64,000 nt of DNA from Kluyveromyces lactis (Eukaryota; Ascomycota; Saccharomycetes; Saccharomycetales; Saccharomycetaceae): positions 620,001 through 684,000 of the forward strand of contig NC_006037.1 in assembly GCF_000002515.2 (NCBI RefSeq), given 5' to 3'. The translations under genes and the position numbers were made by a program. This document shows, piece after piece, positions 8,173 to 16,545 of this stretch. Within the stretch, counting starts at the first letter, position 1. Each line of letters begins with the position of its first letter. Under the pieces are notes generated by a model. That model saw only the letters and a list, made by a program, of their open reading frames with translations, had not been told where the DNA came from and searched no databases.

Positions 8173-10323
8173 CTAGCGTAATAGCAGTGGACTGGATTCT
8201 GAGTCTGATTCTGAGTCTGAATAAGCTTCTACTGAGGATACAGATTCTAGCGAATCTGTATCTGAGTCTGCATCCCGATCATGATCCCGTCTCTTCTCTG
8301 CTCTTTCCATGACGTCGTTCCAGTCTGCAAAAATCACGTAATAACTTTGCACTAATCCTATAATTAACATTCCAACACCGATACCGATCCATAGCCCATT
8401 CAATTTCATGTCCATGTACCATGCCAAGAAAATTCCCAATGGGATGGCTACCAGATGGTACACAACAAGGTTCACTATGCTTCCGATGTACTGTAGTCCA
8501 AGACCACGTAAACATGATCCACTGATCGCATTCAAAGAGTCGAATATCTCCACTATACCGACCAACGGTAACAGTTGACACATTAACTGGATGACTTCTT
8601 CGTCCTTTGTATAGATATTTGCTATGCTCCTCTTGTCCACGTTGATTATCAAACAGTTTAGCAGTCCAACGAATAAACTAGACCCTATACCGAGTTCAGC
8701 ACTCAATTTGGCACAGTTGGGTCTTCTACATCCAATGAAATTTCCAATTCGTGTACTTGATGAGATACCGACAGAGAATGGGATCATGTACAATAACGCT
8801 GCCGTGGTGGAAACAGCGGATTGGGCGGCCAAGTATGGAGTACCAAAATAAGAACTGAATAGGGTTAAAATCTCATAGGATAGATCTTCTGCTTCTAACA
8901 TCACGATACCGGGAACAGCAAGTTCTGACAAAGCTTTCCAATGTTTTAAACTCTTGGAGTTAAACCCACCCCAACATTTGTATCCGTCCACGTATATAGC
9001 ATATAACGATAGCAAGGTGACCATAGTCCAAAAATTGAGTACAACAGCAATAGGTGCTCCGATAAATCCCATACCTATTCTTTCATTCCACACCAAAGTG
9101 TAACTAACAAACATGTTCCAAGGAGCACATATCATTAAAACGTAGATCCCTGCATCAAAGATACCTTGTGCTTGTAAGAACCGCTTTAAACTTTCGAATA
9201 TGATGTAGGCCGGAGCACCGAGTATACTGACTCGAAGGAATTTCGCGGTCATATGGATTAATTCTGGTTCATGCGGCATTACTAAGGTCAACAATGTTTC
9301 AGACCACCACCATATAAATCCGAACGGTATGAATACTGTAAATGAAAACATGATACAGCGCTGCATGTGAACACCAACACTGTAATAATTCCCAGATCCG
9401 TAGGCTAATGGACATAGTGTATCCAAACTCGTGGCTATACCTTCAAAGATAGCATACGTAATGTTTGTGGTCATTGAAGCCAAAGAGACCGCTGCCAATT
9501 CTGTCCTCCCCAAATGACCCACCGTTAACGAGCATACCACGGGGAACATCTGTTCCAATAAGAAAGTGAAAATCAATGGGATTGAATACGATGCCAACAC
9601 TTTGAGTTCACTATTTGCGGTTACTTTAGCATGGCTTAAATCTTCTTCTTTCATGCTGCCCACATCTTGAAATACCTGCGGTACTGAACCTCGACTAGTT
9701 ACTGATATTAGCGACCCACGTCTCCTGTTGGGACCGCCTGCACCACTACCGCCAGCACCACCTGCATATGCTCTATCATGGAAGTCTTGTTGCAATTGCT
9801 GTCTGACCCGGTGCATAAAGTCGTCATATGCTATTACATCCGCTTGTTCTGAGGTCCCATTCTCAAGGTCCTCATCTTCGTCGTTCTCACTGTTCTGCGA
9901 TGATGAGAACCTTCTCTCGTGCTCCTCTAAGAGCCAATCAAGATTTTGTTGTGATACGTTGCTTGGTTCTGATACCCTCGAGGGCAATGACACCGTCCGA
10001 CTTAAGGGTTCTCCGTCCTCATCGTACTCATCTATATCTTCCAAAACTTCGTCTAAATCGTCGTAAACAGACGGTTCTCTAACACTGCTTCCAAAATCCT
10101 CATCCAAAGTGTGATAACTACCTTGCTCATCTGGATGCAACCCTCGCCTCAACCCACGATGTCTGCGTTTCCTTAAATACTTCCGTAATAACGGATTCTT
10201 CTTGTCTCTGCTCACTAAATCGAACCCTAGCGAAATGCGTCTATGGTTAGTTGCAATACCAATACCATTTGTTCGAAGCTTCGGATGAACCTGAGACAAC
10301 GTCTTTCCAAATAGTGTAGCCAT
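8173..10323 (-). CDS. MATE-family multidrug/toxin efflux transporter (YDR338C type)
   Basis: The protein has 716 residues from the ATG at 10323. A longer frame to 10353 would need a GTG start, while the ATG gives MATLFGKTLSQVHPKLRTNG, which parallels the start of S. cerevisiae YDR338C. The first ~235 residues are hydrophilic, acidic and serine-rich and probably cytosolic. Then come about twelve membrane segments of the MATE fold with family motifs such as LEQMFPVVCSLTVGHLG and ISGSCLRGLGLQYIGS. The tail is an acidic serine-rich run ending SSPLLLR. MATE proteins export organic compounds in exchange for cations; the yeast substrate is unknown. Confidence 0.9.
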   Translation of the reverse strand: MATLFGKTLSQVHPKLRTNGIGIATNHRRISLGFDLVSRDKKNPLLRKYLRKRRHRGLRRGLHPDEQGSYHTLDEDFGSSVREPSVYDDLDEVLEDIDEYDEDGEPLSRTVSLPSRVSEPSNVSQQNLDWLLEEHERRFSSSQNSENDEDEDLENGTSEQADVIAYDDFMHRVRQQLQQDFHDRAYAGGAGGSGAGGPNRRRGSLISVTSRGSVPQVFQDVGSMKEEDLSHAKVTANSELKVLASYSIPLIFTFLLEQMFPVVCSLTVGHLGRTELAAVSLASMTTNITYAIFEGIATSLDTLCPLAYGSGNYYSVGVHMQRCIMFSFTVFIPFGFIWWWSETLLTLVMPHEPELIHMTAKFLRVSILGAPAYIIFESLKRFLQAQGIFDAGIYVLMICAPWNMFVSYTLVWNERIGMGFIGAPIAVVLNFWTMVTLLSLYAIYVDGYKCWGGFNSKSLKHWKALSELAVPGIVMLEAEDLSYEILTLFSSYFGTPYLAAQSAVSTTAALLYMIPFSVGISSSTRIGNFIGCRRPNCAKLSAELGIGSSLFVGLLNCLIINVDKRSIANIYTKDEEVIQLMCQLLPLVGIVEIFDSLNAISGSCLRGLGLQYIGSIVNLVVYHLVAIPLGIFLAWYMDMKLNGLWIGIGVGMLIIGLVQSYYVIFADWNDVMERAEKRRDHDRDADSDTDSLESVSSVEAYSDSESDSESSPLLLR

Positions 10324-10571
10324 GTTGCCTATTGGTGCGCTTTCAGAGACCACTATTTCGATAGCTTTCGCCTGTTTTTCTGCATCTCTTCACAAAGAGC
10401 ACAAGATGTCAAAGTCGAATATAGAATAAGAATCGAATAAATGCTAATTATAATAATACATTACATGATAGAATTGAAAATATTTACATATGAGGATATA
10501 TATATATATATACGAGCGGCAGGAGTGAAGAAATGTGAAGACCATGAATGGGTCATACCAACCTTCGTTGA

Positions 10572-11459
10572 TCATTGCTTCTTCTTCTTCTTATTTAGTT
10601 TCTGATTAGCAATTTCCAGTCGACATTCTGGACAATACCACTGACCCTTTGGAGGTTCCGTTAAGTTGACACAACTGTAATGGAACCATTCGTATTTACA
10701 GTTTGGACCATCGCACGCCACCATCTCACCGTATGATACTCTTTGGCAGAAACAGTACAACTGCTTGTCGTCTTCTTCGCCGCCTTGGTTCATCTTGAAC
10801 AAATCATCGTTATATGCCAAAGCATCGAAAGTCGGATCTCTACCGATACCAGCGTTAGGACTCACGTCACGAGACACTGTTCCTGCACGCTGATGAGACC
10901 TAGATCTCTCTTTCTTCTGCTGTTTTCTCTTCTGTCCTTTCCCGTTCGCTGATGATGAAGAGGCTGGCCGTTTCCTACCAGAACTGGAACCTGATCCAGC
11001 CGTTCCGTTACCAAGGCCAGCGATTCCAGCTCCTAAATCAACAGATCCAGCCTTCTTATCCGAAAGCTCATCATCCAAGGGTGCAAGTAACCCATCTTCC
11101 TCAAGTGACTCGATGTTGGCCTTGATCTTGCTCAAATGTTTCGTTACTAGATACAATGCTGTATTGGCTAATATGCATTTCTGTTGTTGCAAATCGCCGC
11201 ATCGCTTCATCTCTTTTTCTACCGTCTCAGTAATGGATCCCTCTTTAGGGTCCTTGGTCAACGAACCATGCTGTTTCACAAGTTTATGAAGCACGTAATC
11301 CTCCCGTAGGTACTGCTCTCTTGAGCTCACCAGGGTTTTATCTGCTACCTGCATTTCATCCATGATATGATGGAACTCTGATTTCAAGTTCGCAACATCC
11401 TGTGTAGCTTGCTCCAACGCACTCGAAGGGTCCTGTGGTCGTTCGTTAATGCTACTCAT
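10572..11459 (-). CDS. YNG2: ING-family PHD protein Yng2, NuA4 acetyltransferase subunit
   Basis: A 295-residue nuclear protein. The N-terminal ~110 residues form the helical ING domain (start SSALEQATQDVANLKSEFHH). A basic, serine-rich linker includes GQKRKQQKKERSRSHQR, a likely nuclear signal. The C-terminal PHD finger (about residues 233-283) shows the Cys4-His-Cys3 spacing: YCFC, CDGPNC, WFHYSC, YCPEC. Yng2 is part of Piccolo NuA4, which acetylates histones H4 and H2A, and its PHD finger binds H3K4me3. The terminal K/Q tail is typical. Orthology to YHR090C is supported by neighbouring YDR338-341-type genes. Confidence 0.92.
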   Translation of the reverse strand: MSSINERPQDPSSALEQATQDVANLKSEFHHIMDEMQVADKTLVSSREQYLREDYVLHKLVKQHGSLTKDPKEGSITETVEKEMKRCGDLQQQKCILANTALYLVTKHLSKIKANIESLEEDGLLAPLDDELSDKKAGSVDLGAGIAGLGNGTAGSGSSSGRKRPASSSSANGKGQKRKQQKKERSRSHQRAGTVSRDVSPNAGIGRDPTFDALAYNDDLFKMNQGGEEDDKQLYCFCQRVSYGEMVACDGPNCKYEWFHYSCVNLTEPPKGQWYCPECRLEIANQKLNKKKKKQ

Positions 11460-11798
11460 TCTTCCATACAGCCTTCCAAAATGCTAACTGCGCCTGCCTA
11501 GCGTTCTTTGTACAGCTTCTTCTCTTACATACGTATCTTTGCTATTTCAATGGAAAATTGTTTGCCAGATTGCTTTAAAGCTTTCCCTGGCTTTAAAGGC
11601 TTTGAAATAGAAAAAGTCATGATAAAGGGACATGGTTTGGTACTTCACAAACATGTTTCCATTAGTTTTTGGGAGTATTTATTATTCAGAAAAGCTAGTC
11701 CTGGCATATGAGCTTATTTGAACTCTGTTAAAGACCGAATTTACCACGATTATAGGCGACGACAGTTTCTTTTGTTAACTTTACCTTGAATCTAAACC
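11460..11798. promoter_or_regulatory. Divergent promoter between YNG2 and the DUF4112 gene
   Basis: This 339-bp spacer is AT-rich. A 67-codon frame at 11508-11711 starts only with TTG and has no recognisable content. I see no strong regulatory motif. Confidence 0.4.
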
Positions 11799-12410
11799 AT
11801 GGTGTTCTATTCATTTATTCTACGCAAGATTTCCAACAAGATATTTGGCGACATTAAGATTGGTGAGGGTGAGGATCCGTACTATGAGGAAGTTACTTTT
11901 GTGAAGAAGTCGTTTTGGACTGGAAATAGCCAAGTTGTGCATAAGAAGCTAAAGAAAGCAATTCCAGATTATGTCCCATTAAATGACAGAACAGTGTTGC
12001 AACGGGTTAGGAAAAGAGCTTACAGGCTTGATATGATGTTTAAGATATTTGGGATGAGAGTTGGATGGCTCGGTATCATTGGACTTTTGCCAGTGGTCGG
12101 TGACCTAATATGTTTGTACTTGTCATGGACAGTGTTCCATGAAGCACAGAAGATTCAAGGTGGTTTGCCTGTGCCCTTGCAGGCAGAGCTCTTGGGGAAC
12201 ATCTGTATCGATTTCCTATTAGGGTTGATTCCCATTGTTGGTGATATCGTTGGGATTGCTTATAAGGCAAATTCCAGGAACACACTTGCATTGGAACAAT
12301 ACTTGAGAAAGAAATACGGTGGTGAAACCATTGCCGCATCTCCTGTAGAATTAGGTTCTGTCTCCCCAGGAAGGGACCCAGACTTGGTAAAAGGCTTGAA
12401 ACAGACATAA
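11799..12410 (+). CDS. DUF4112-family small membrane protein
   Basis: A 203-residue protein. A basic N-terminal ~90 residues precede two similar hydrophobic hairpins: GLLPVVGDLICLYLSW near 95-110 and GLIPIVGDIVGIAYKA near 145-160. The repeated G(L/I)xPxVGD signature is characteristic of DUF4112 (fungal and bacterial). The N-terminus (MVFYSFILRKISNKIFGD) could be amphipathic. Function is unknown. I recall no S. cerevisiae orthologue at the corresponding position between YHR090C/YDR338C and FCF1, so the gene was probably lost there. Confidence 0.75.
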   Translation: MVFYSFILRKISNKIFGDIKIGEGEDPYYEEVTFVKKSFWTGNSQVVHKKLKKAIPDYVPLNDRTVLQRVRKRAYRLDMMFKIFGMRVGWLGIIGLLPVVGDLICLYLSWTVFHEAQKIQGGLPVPLQAELLGNICIDFLLGLIPIVGDIVGIAYKANSRNTLALEQYLRKKYGGETIAASPVELGSVSPGRDPDLVKGLKQT

Positions 12411-12522
12411 GCGAGAAGCCGTTTGTGCTAATGTACAATTATTATCCTGTTAAGAAAAGTTATATATATATATACATACTCATACCGCTATGTATAATGC
12501 TAAATCCCAGTTTTATATTATC

Positions 12523-13092
12523 CTAGAACACACCCGGTAGCTTCTCAATCACATAGGAGTGTCCTCCAACACTCATCAATGGGATCCCCGGCACTTTCCT
12601 CACTCTCTGCTTTAAACCAGCATCGTTCGTGGCAACAATGTAACACTTGTGCTGCAACACTCTATGAACAATACAGTCATCCGCATAAGTACCCTTATGC
12701 GAACAACTTAGCCTCTTGATTCGCGGATCACGAGCTAGCTTCAACGCTATACGATACTTGGGACCCAACTTCTCTAATTCAGCCATCACACAGTCTGTTA
12801 TCAATATGTTACACTTGGCCAAAAGACAATCCATCATACCTTTCACTATGTCAATCTTCTTTTGAATAGAGAAATTGATGAAATTTGTATCGATGAGTAC
12901 CTGATATGGAGGCTTGATAGCTTCATTATATTGGAAGAACAATGCACTGGATACTTGTGGAATGTTTTTAGTCAACTCAGGATCATCTTTCTTAACCTCT
13001 TTTGCCTGGTTCGATTTGAGTCTTGAATCCTTCTTTGCATTCAATGTCCGCTTCACAAGCGCAAACTTTCTGGTCTTCTTAGCCTTACCCAT
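12523..13092 (-). CDS. FCF1: Fcf1/Utp24 PIN-domain nuclease for 18S rRNA processing
   Basis: The protein is 189 residues from the ATG at 13092 (MGKAKKTRKFALVKRTLN), the same length and start as S. cerevisiae Fcf1; the frame extends three codons further only to a GTG. The PIN domain runs from about residue 60 (VLIDTNFINFS, first catalytic Asp) through DCVMAELEKLG, GTYADDCIVHR and VATNDAGLKQR, giving the four acidic residues of the active site. Fcf1 is an SSU-processome endonuclease implicated in cleavages at A1 and A2 of pre-rRNA in the nucleolus. A PAC-like element and an RRPE lie 113-180 bp upstream. Confidence 0.96.
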   Translation of the reverse strand: MGKAKKTRKFALVKRTLNAKKDSRLKSNQAKEVKKDDPELTKNIPQVSSALFFQYNEAIKPPYQVLIDTNFINFSIQKKIDIVKGMMDCLLAKCNILITDCVMAELEKLGPKYRIALKLARDPRIKRLSCSHKGTYADDCIVHRVLQHKCYIVATNDAGLKQRVRKVPGIPLMSVGGHSYVIEKLPGVF

Positions 13093-13502
13093 GACACACA
13101 CTAATATTACTCTCCCTAATACCGATATCAGAATAATATCTAGCGAGGTACGGAAGTATGTATTCCTGTTTGCATCTGCCTCATCTCATCTCATCTCATT
13201 TCATCTCATCTCGTCGCTTGTTCATATTATTAAAACGTGAAAGAATAATACTAAAGGTTTTTTGAAAATTTTCAGTGAAGCACTGTGCATCTGACCAGCA
13301 TAAGACAAAAAGAAAGGGAAACACAATCTGCTACATCGGATGGAGTATGGTGGTATGAGATTAGACAAGGCAAGTGAGTACTGTTTGATAGTTGCTCGAT
13401 GTTTACCAGATATATAGAAACATTGGATCTTTCTCAGTTTATTAAAGTAGTTTACTTAAAGTATATATCGAACGGATTAGGAAGGAAAATCAGTTATACA
13501 CA
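13093..13502. promoter_or_regulatory. FCF1 promoter with TCATC repeat, PAC and RRPE; 3' flank of ArgRS
   Basis: CTCATCTCGTCGC at 13205-13217 reads GCGACGAGATGAG on the gene's strand, one base off the PAC consensus, and is embedded in a TCATC repeat at about 13180-13210. TGAAAATTTT at 13263-13272 matches the RRPE. The pair is the usual signature of ribosome-biogenesis genes (Dot6/Tod6 and Stb3 sites in S. cerevisiae). No further gene is seen. Confidence 0.75.
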
Positions 13503-15452
13503 TCACATTCTATCAACAGGGGTTAGACCCAATAGACGCATACCGTTATTTAGGACTTGTCTAGCAGCGCCGTATAGAGCTAAACGGGCGGCAGCTAGTT
13601 CTGGAGTTTGACCAGCGACCCATAAGACGTCATAACAGGAAGACACTTGATGGGTTAGCTTGAACAAGTATGTGACGACAGTAGATGGTTCGTGAGTCTT
13701 GATAGCGTTTCTCAATACGTCTGGGTATTGTGCTAATAAACGGACCAAGATCACGGCAGCTGGTTCGTGGAGTAGAGAGAAGTCTGCAGAGACCCATTGG
13801 TCTGGGGTAATGTCGGAAGCGTTTCTTTCCACCGATCTCAATCTGGAGTGAGCGTATTGCAAGTATGGACCAGTGTCACCTTCGAAAGAGGTCATTCTTT
13901 CCCATTTGAATTCGTAGTTGTTGATACGCTTGGCTTGCATATCTTGGATCATGACAGCAGAGATACCAACCAAATCGGCGACTTCGTCTGGGTTTTCAAT
14001 TTGAGCATACTTAGTTTCGTTCTTTCTCATCACTTCATGCATCTTTTCCTTGGTTTCTTCCAAGATGTTGTCTAAGAATACAACGGTACCCTTTCTAGTA
14101 GACATACCTTGGACCATACCGAAGTTAACGTGTTGTAGTCTGTTGGCCCATTCGAAACCCAATTGCTTTAGAATTTCGAAGAATTGAGCTACATGCAAAT
14201 CTTGTTGACAGGCAATCACGTAGATCATCTGGTCAAAGTGATATTTCTCGTAACGATCCATAGCAGCACCAACGTCACGGGTTAAATATAGTGTGGTACC
14301 ATCAGATTTTTGGACGATGGTCTTACCCAACTTTTTGTTAAATTTGGTCAAATCGATCAAAGTTGCACCTCTATCCTCATGGGTCAAATTCTTATCCTCA
14401 AACATCCTCATTGCCTTGTCCATTTGTTCTTTGGAAACTTGAGATTCACCAGAGTACACATCGTACTTGATGTTCAAACGAGCATAGGTTTTGATGTATT
14501 TTTCAATGGATAACTCACGGAATCTTTTCCATATCTTCAAAGCTTCTGGATCACCATCTTCCATCTTCTTGAAATAACTACGGGCCTTACCATCAGTGGA
14601 TTCTTCTTCTGATAAGGTGTCACCCTCATTTTCGATATCCTTGTTGATACGGACGTACACTTCGAACAAATGGTTAATTGGATCGTTTCTCAAGGCTTCT
14701 TCATCACCATATCTTTCGAAACCAACGGCCAAGACACCAAATTGTTTACCCCAATCACCCAAGTAATTTATTCTAGTGACATCCCAACCAAGTTGTTCGT
14801 ACAAGTTAGACAAGAAACCACCGATAATGGTGGATCTCAAATGACCAGCATGGAATGGCTTGGCAATGTTTGGAGAAGAGAATTCAATAAGAATCTTCTT
14901 GTTACCACCGAGTGGAGAGGAACCATACTTTTCCTTTCTGGTCAAGATATCTGGTAGAACAATCTTGAATAAGAATTCTGGCTTGAAGAAGAATTGCACA
15001 AATGGACCGTTAGCCTCAACTTTTTCCAAATAATCACCACATGGGAACTTAGTAGCCCATTCTTCAGCAATTTCCTTTGGGTTGATACCCTTCTTTCTGA
15101 CCAACCTTGGCACTGGAATCAAAAGATCACCTCTTTCTAAAGTGTTGGTCCATTCCAAAGCTGGATAGATTTGTTCTGCTGGCACATCAGAAATCTTGGC
15201 CAATTCCTGGGTGATGTAGTTTCTCATCAAATCAACGACGTTAACATCAGGATGAGATTCGGCAACCTTAGTTGGTTCCTCAATAGACAATTTTTTCAAT
15301 TGGGAAACAATACTTGATGACATTCTAGTATTATTAATATGTGGGGATCTGTATGACGATAATGCTGCAGTATATGTTCTTTCTGAAAAGATAATGTGCT
15401 TTGTGGTACGAATTATTGATGATAAAACAGGTGAGCTGAGTCTTCTTAGCAT
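13503..15452 (-). CDS. Arginyl-tRNA synthetase, probably both mitochondrial and cytosolic forms
   Basis: 649 residues from the first ATG. Residues 1-43 are rich in Arg, Ser and Thr with almost no acidic residues (MLRRLSSPVLSSIIRTTKHI...), a mitochondrial presequence. A second ATG at 15323 (MSSSIVSQLKKLSIEEP) starts a 606-residue form like cytosolic YDR341C (607). The first ATG has T at -3 (poor context); the second has A at -3 (good), which would favour leaky scanning. The class I signature SSPNIAKPFHAGHLRST is present (HxGH as HAGH), followed by the C-terminal anticodon-binding DALR domain. In S. cerevisiae the two roles are split between YDR341C and MSR1 (YHR091C), duplicates of this locus. 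Confidence 0.94.
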   Translation of the reverse strand: MLRRLSSPVLSSIIRTTKHIIFSERTYTAALSSYRSPHINNTRMSSSIVSQLKKLSIEEPTKVAESHPDVNVVDLMRNYITQELAKISDVPAEQIYPALEWTNTLERGDLLIPVPRLVRKKGINPKEIAEEWATKFPCGDYLEKVEANGPFVQFFFKPEFLFKIVLPDILTRKEKYGSSPLGGNKKILIEFSSPNIAKPFHAGHLRSTIIGGFLSNLYEQLGWDVTRINYLGDWGKQFGVLAVGFERYGDEEALRNDPINHLFEVYVRINKDIENEGDTLSEEESTDGKARSYFKKMEDGDPEALKIWKRFRELSIEKYIKTYARLNIKYDVYSGESQVSKEQMDKAMRMFEDKNLTHEDRGATLIDLTKFNKKLGKTIVQKSDGTTLYLTRDVGAAMDRYEKYHFDQMIYVIACQQDLHVAQFFEILKQLGFEWANRLQHVNFGMVQGMSTRKGTVVFLDNILEETKEKMHEVMRKNETKYAQIENPDEVADLVGISAVMIQDMQAKRINNYEFKWERMTSFEGDTGPYLQYAHSRLRSVERNASDITPDQWVSADFSLLHEPAAVILVRLLAQYPDVLRNAIKTHEPSTVVTYLFKLTHQVSSCYDVLWVAGQTPELAAARLALYGAARQVLNNGMRLLGLTPVDRM

Positions 15453-15923
15453 GCACTAGTTTTAAAATCAGGGAGTATCAAATCTTGTAAAAAGTGCTGT
15501 AGTCTATCTTTCCTATTCAGTTCGGATAATACTACTGGTACCTTTTCAAGAATTTGTTGGCTTCAAGTCAATTATCAAATGCACAAAAGTAAATTTTGTC
15601 TAAAATGGAATGAAATTGACACAATTTAGATGCTCGTTACCTAATAGCAGAAGATGAACTTTTAATGAAAGATTCAATAAGACCTGATGAGACTATCATA
15701 AATTTTATCTTATTGAATGGAAAAAACTAGCGAAATGGAAAGAAGTAAAAAAAAAATAATGGATTTCACACACTATCATCAAGGAACAATTATTATACCA
15801 ATTTCTCCCAACAGCGATGAAACATGAAATCCTATTACTCATAGGCAGTTAGTAAAACACTGCGCCTGTTTCTACCATTAAAATGATAACAAAAACGAAA
15901 ACAAAACATAGACCGGGTAACTA
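15453..15923. other. Intergenic: ArgRS promoter and SAE3 3' flank
   Basis: The stretch of 471 bp is AT-rich with poly-A and poly-T tracts. I see no ORF, RNA gene or clear regulatory motif in it. Confidence 0.4.
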
Positions 15924-16275
15924 TCAATCTTTCATCTCATAACCGATTTCCTCAAACACGTCTTTCATCTTACACTGTTTCTCATCGGCAACCATCTGAA
16001 CTAGTCTAAGCCCAGTGTCACGGAGCTCATTGTAAAGCTTTAGATCAGCAATATGTTTCAAGTTAATCTTTTCTGGCGTCTCAGTTCTGTTAATATTTTT
16101 TTTTGGTTAGTATCGTTGCAATTTAGCCGCCGAAACTTGGAAATATAGAATAAGGTAAAACATACATATGTAATTCGTGAGCCAACGTCTGAAATTTCTT
16201 CTCTAATTCCTGGTAAGATACCTTAAGGGCAGCGAGTCGCTGCTGTTTACGATTTAAACGATCCTCAACGCCCAT
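15924..16275 (-). CDS. SAE3: Sae3/Swi5-family meiotic recombination mediator (one intron)
   Basis: Two exons, 16275-16166 and 16086-15924, encode 90 residues (S. cerevisiae Sae3 has 91). The donor is GTATGT at 16165-16160, the branch point TACTAAC at 16112-16106, and the acceptor AACAG ends at 16087; the intron is 79 nt and the join gives codon ATA. A coiled-coil N-terminus (NRKQQRLAALKVSYQELEKK) leads to the Swi5 core LKLYNELRDTGLRLVQMVAD and ends DVFEEIGYEMKD, very close to Sae3. The ATG at 16275 is preferred over one 14 codons upstream by length. Sae3 with Mei5 loads Dmc1 on DNA in meiosis. A perfect URS1 site lies inside the intron. Confidence 0.92.
16124..16133 (+). promoter_or_regulatory. 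URS1 (Ume6) element inside the SAE3 intron
   Basis: TAGCCGCCGA is an exact match to the URS1 consensus bound by Ume6, which represses early meiotic genes in mitosis. It lies about 142 bp downstream of the SAE3 ATG, within the intron. Occupancy is inferred. Confidence 0.6.
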
Positions 16276-16545
16276 TATGTTACTCTTTGCCCTTTTTCTG
16301 TGTATATAGTTCCTCATCTGTAGATTTCAATGTTGTTTGTAGAAGATAAATATCAGAAAATGATATGGAGAAATTAATAATGGAAACATAATTTGCATTA
16401 ATACATAAAGCCCATCAGACAATGCTGATAGAATAATGGTATAGATATATATCTGGAAGAGAATTAAATGCTAAACATAGGCGTGTATATATACTAATTC
16501 ATGTTGAAGTTTCAGGTCGAGTAATATGACTGACTGTCTGTAGAA
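16276..16545. other. Short intergenic: SAE3 promoter and STI1 3' flank
   Basis: About 270 bp of AT-rich sequence between two minus-strand genes, so it must hold the SAE3 promoter and the STI1 terminator. No URS1 core was seen here, which makes the intronic one more notable. Confidence 0.4.
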
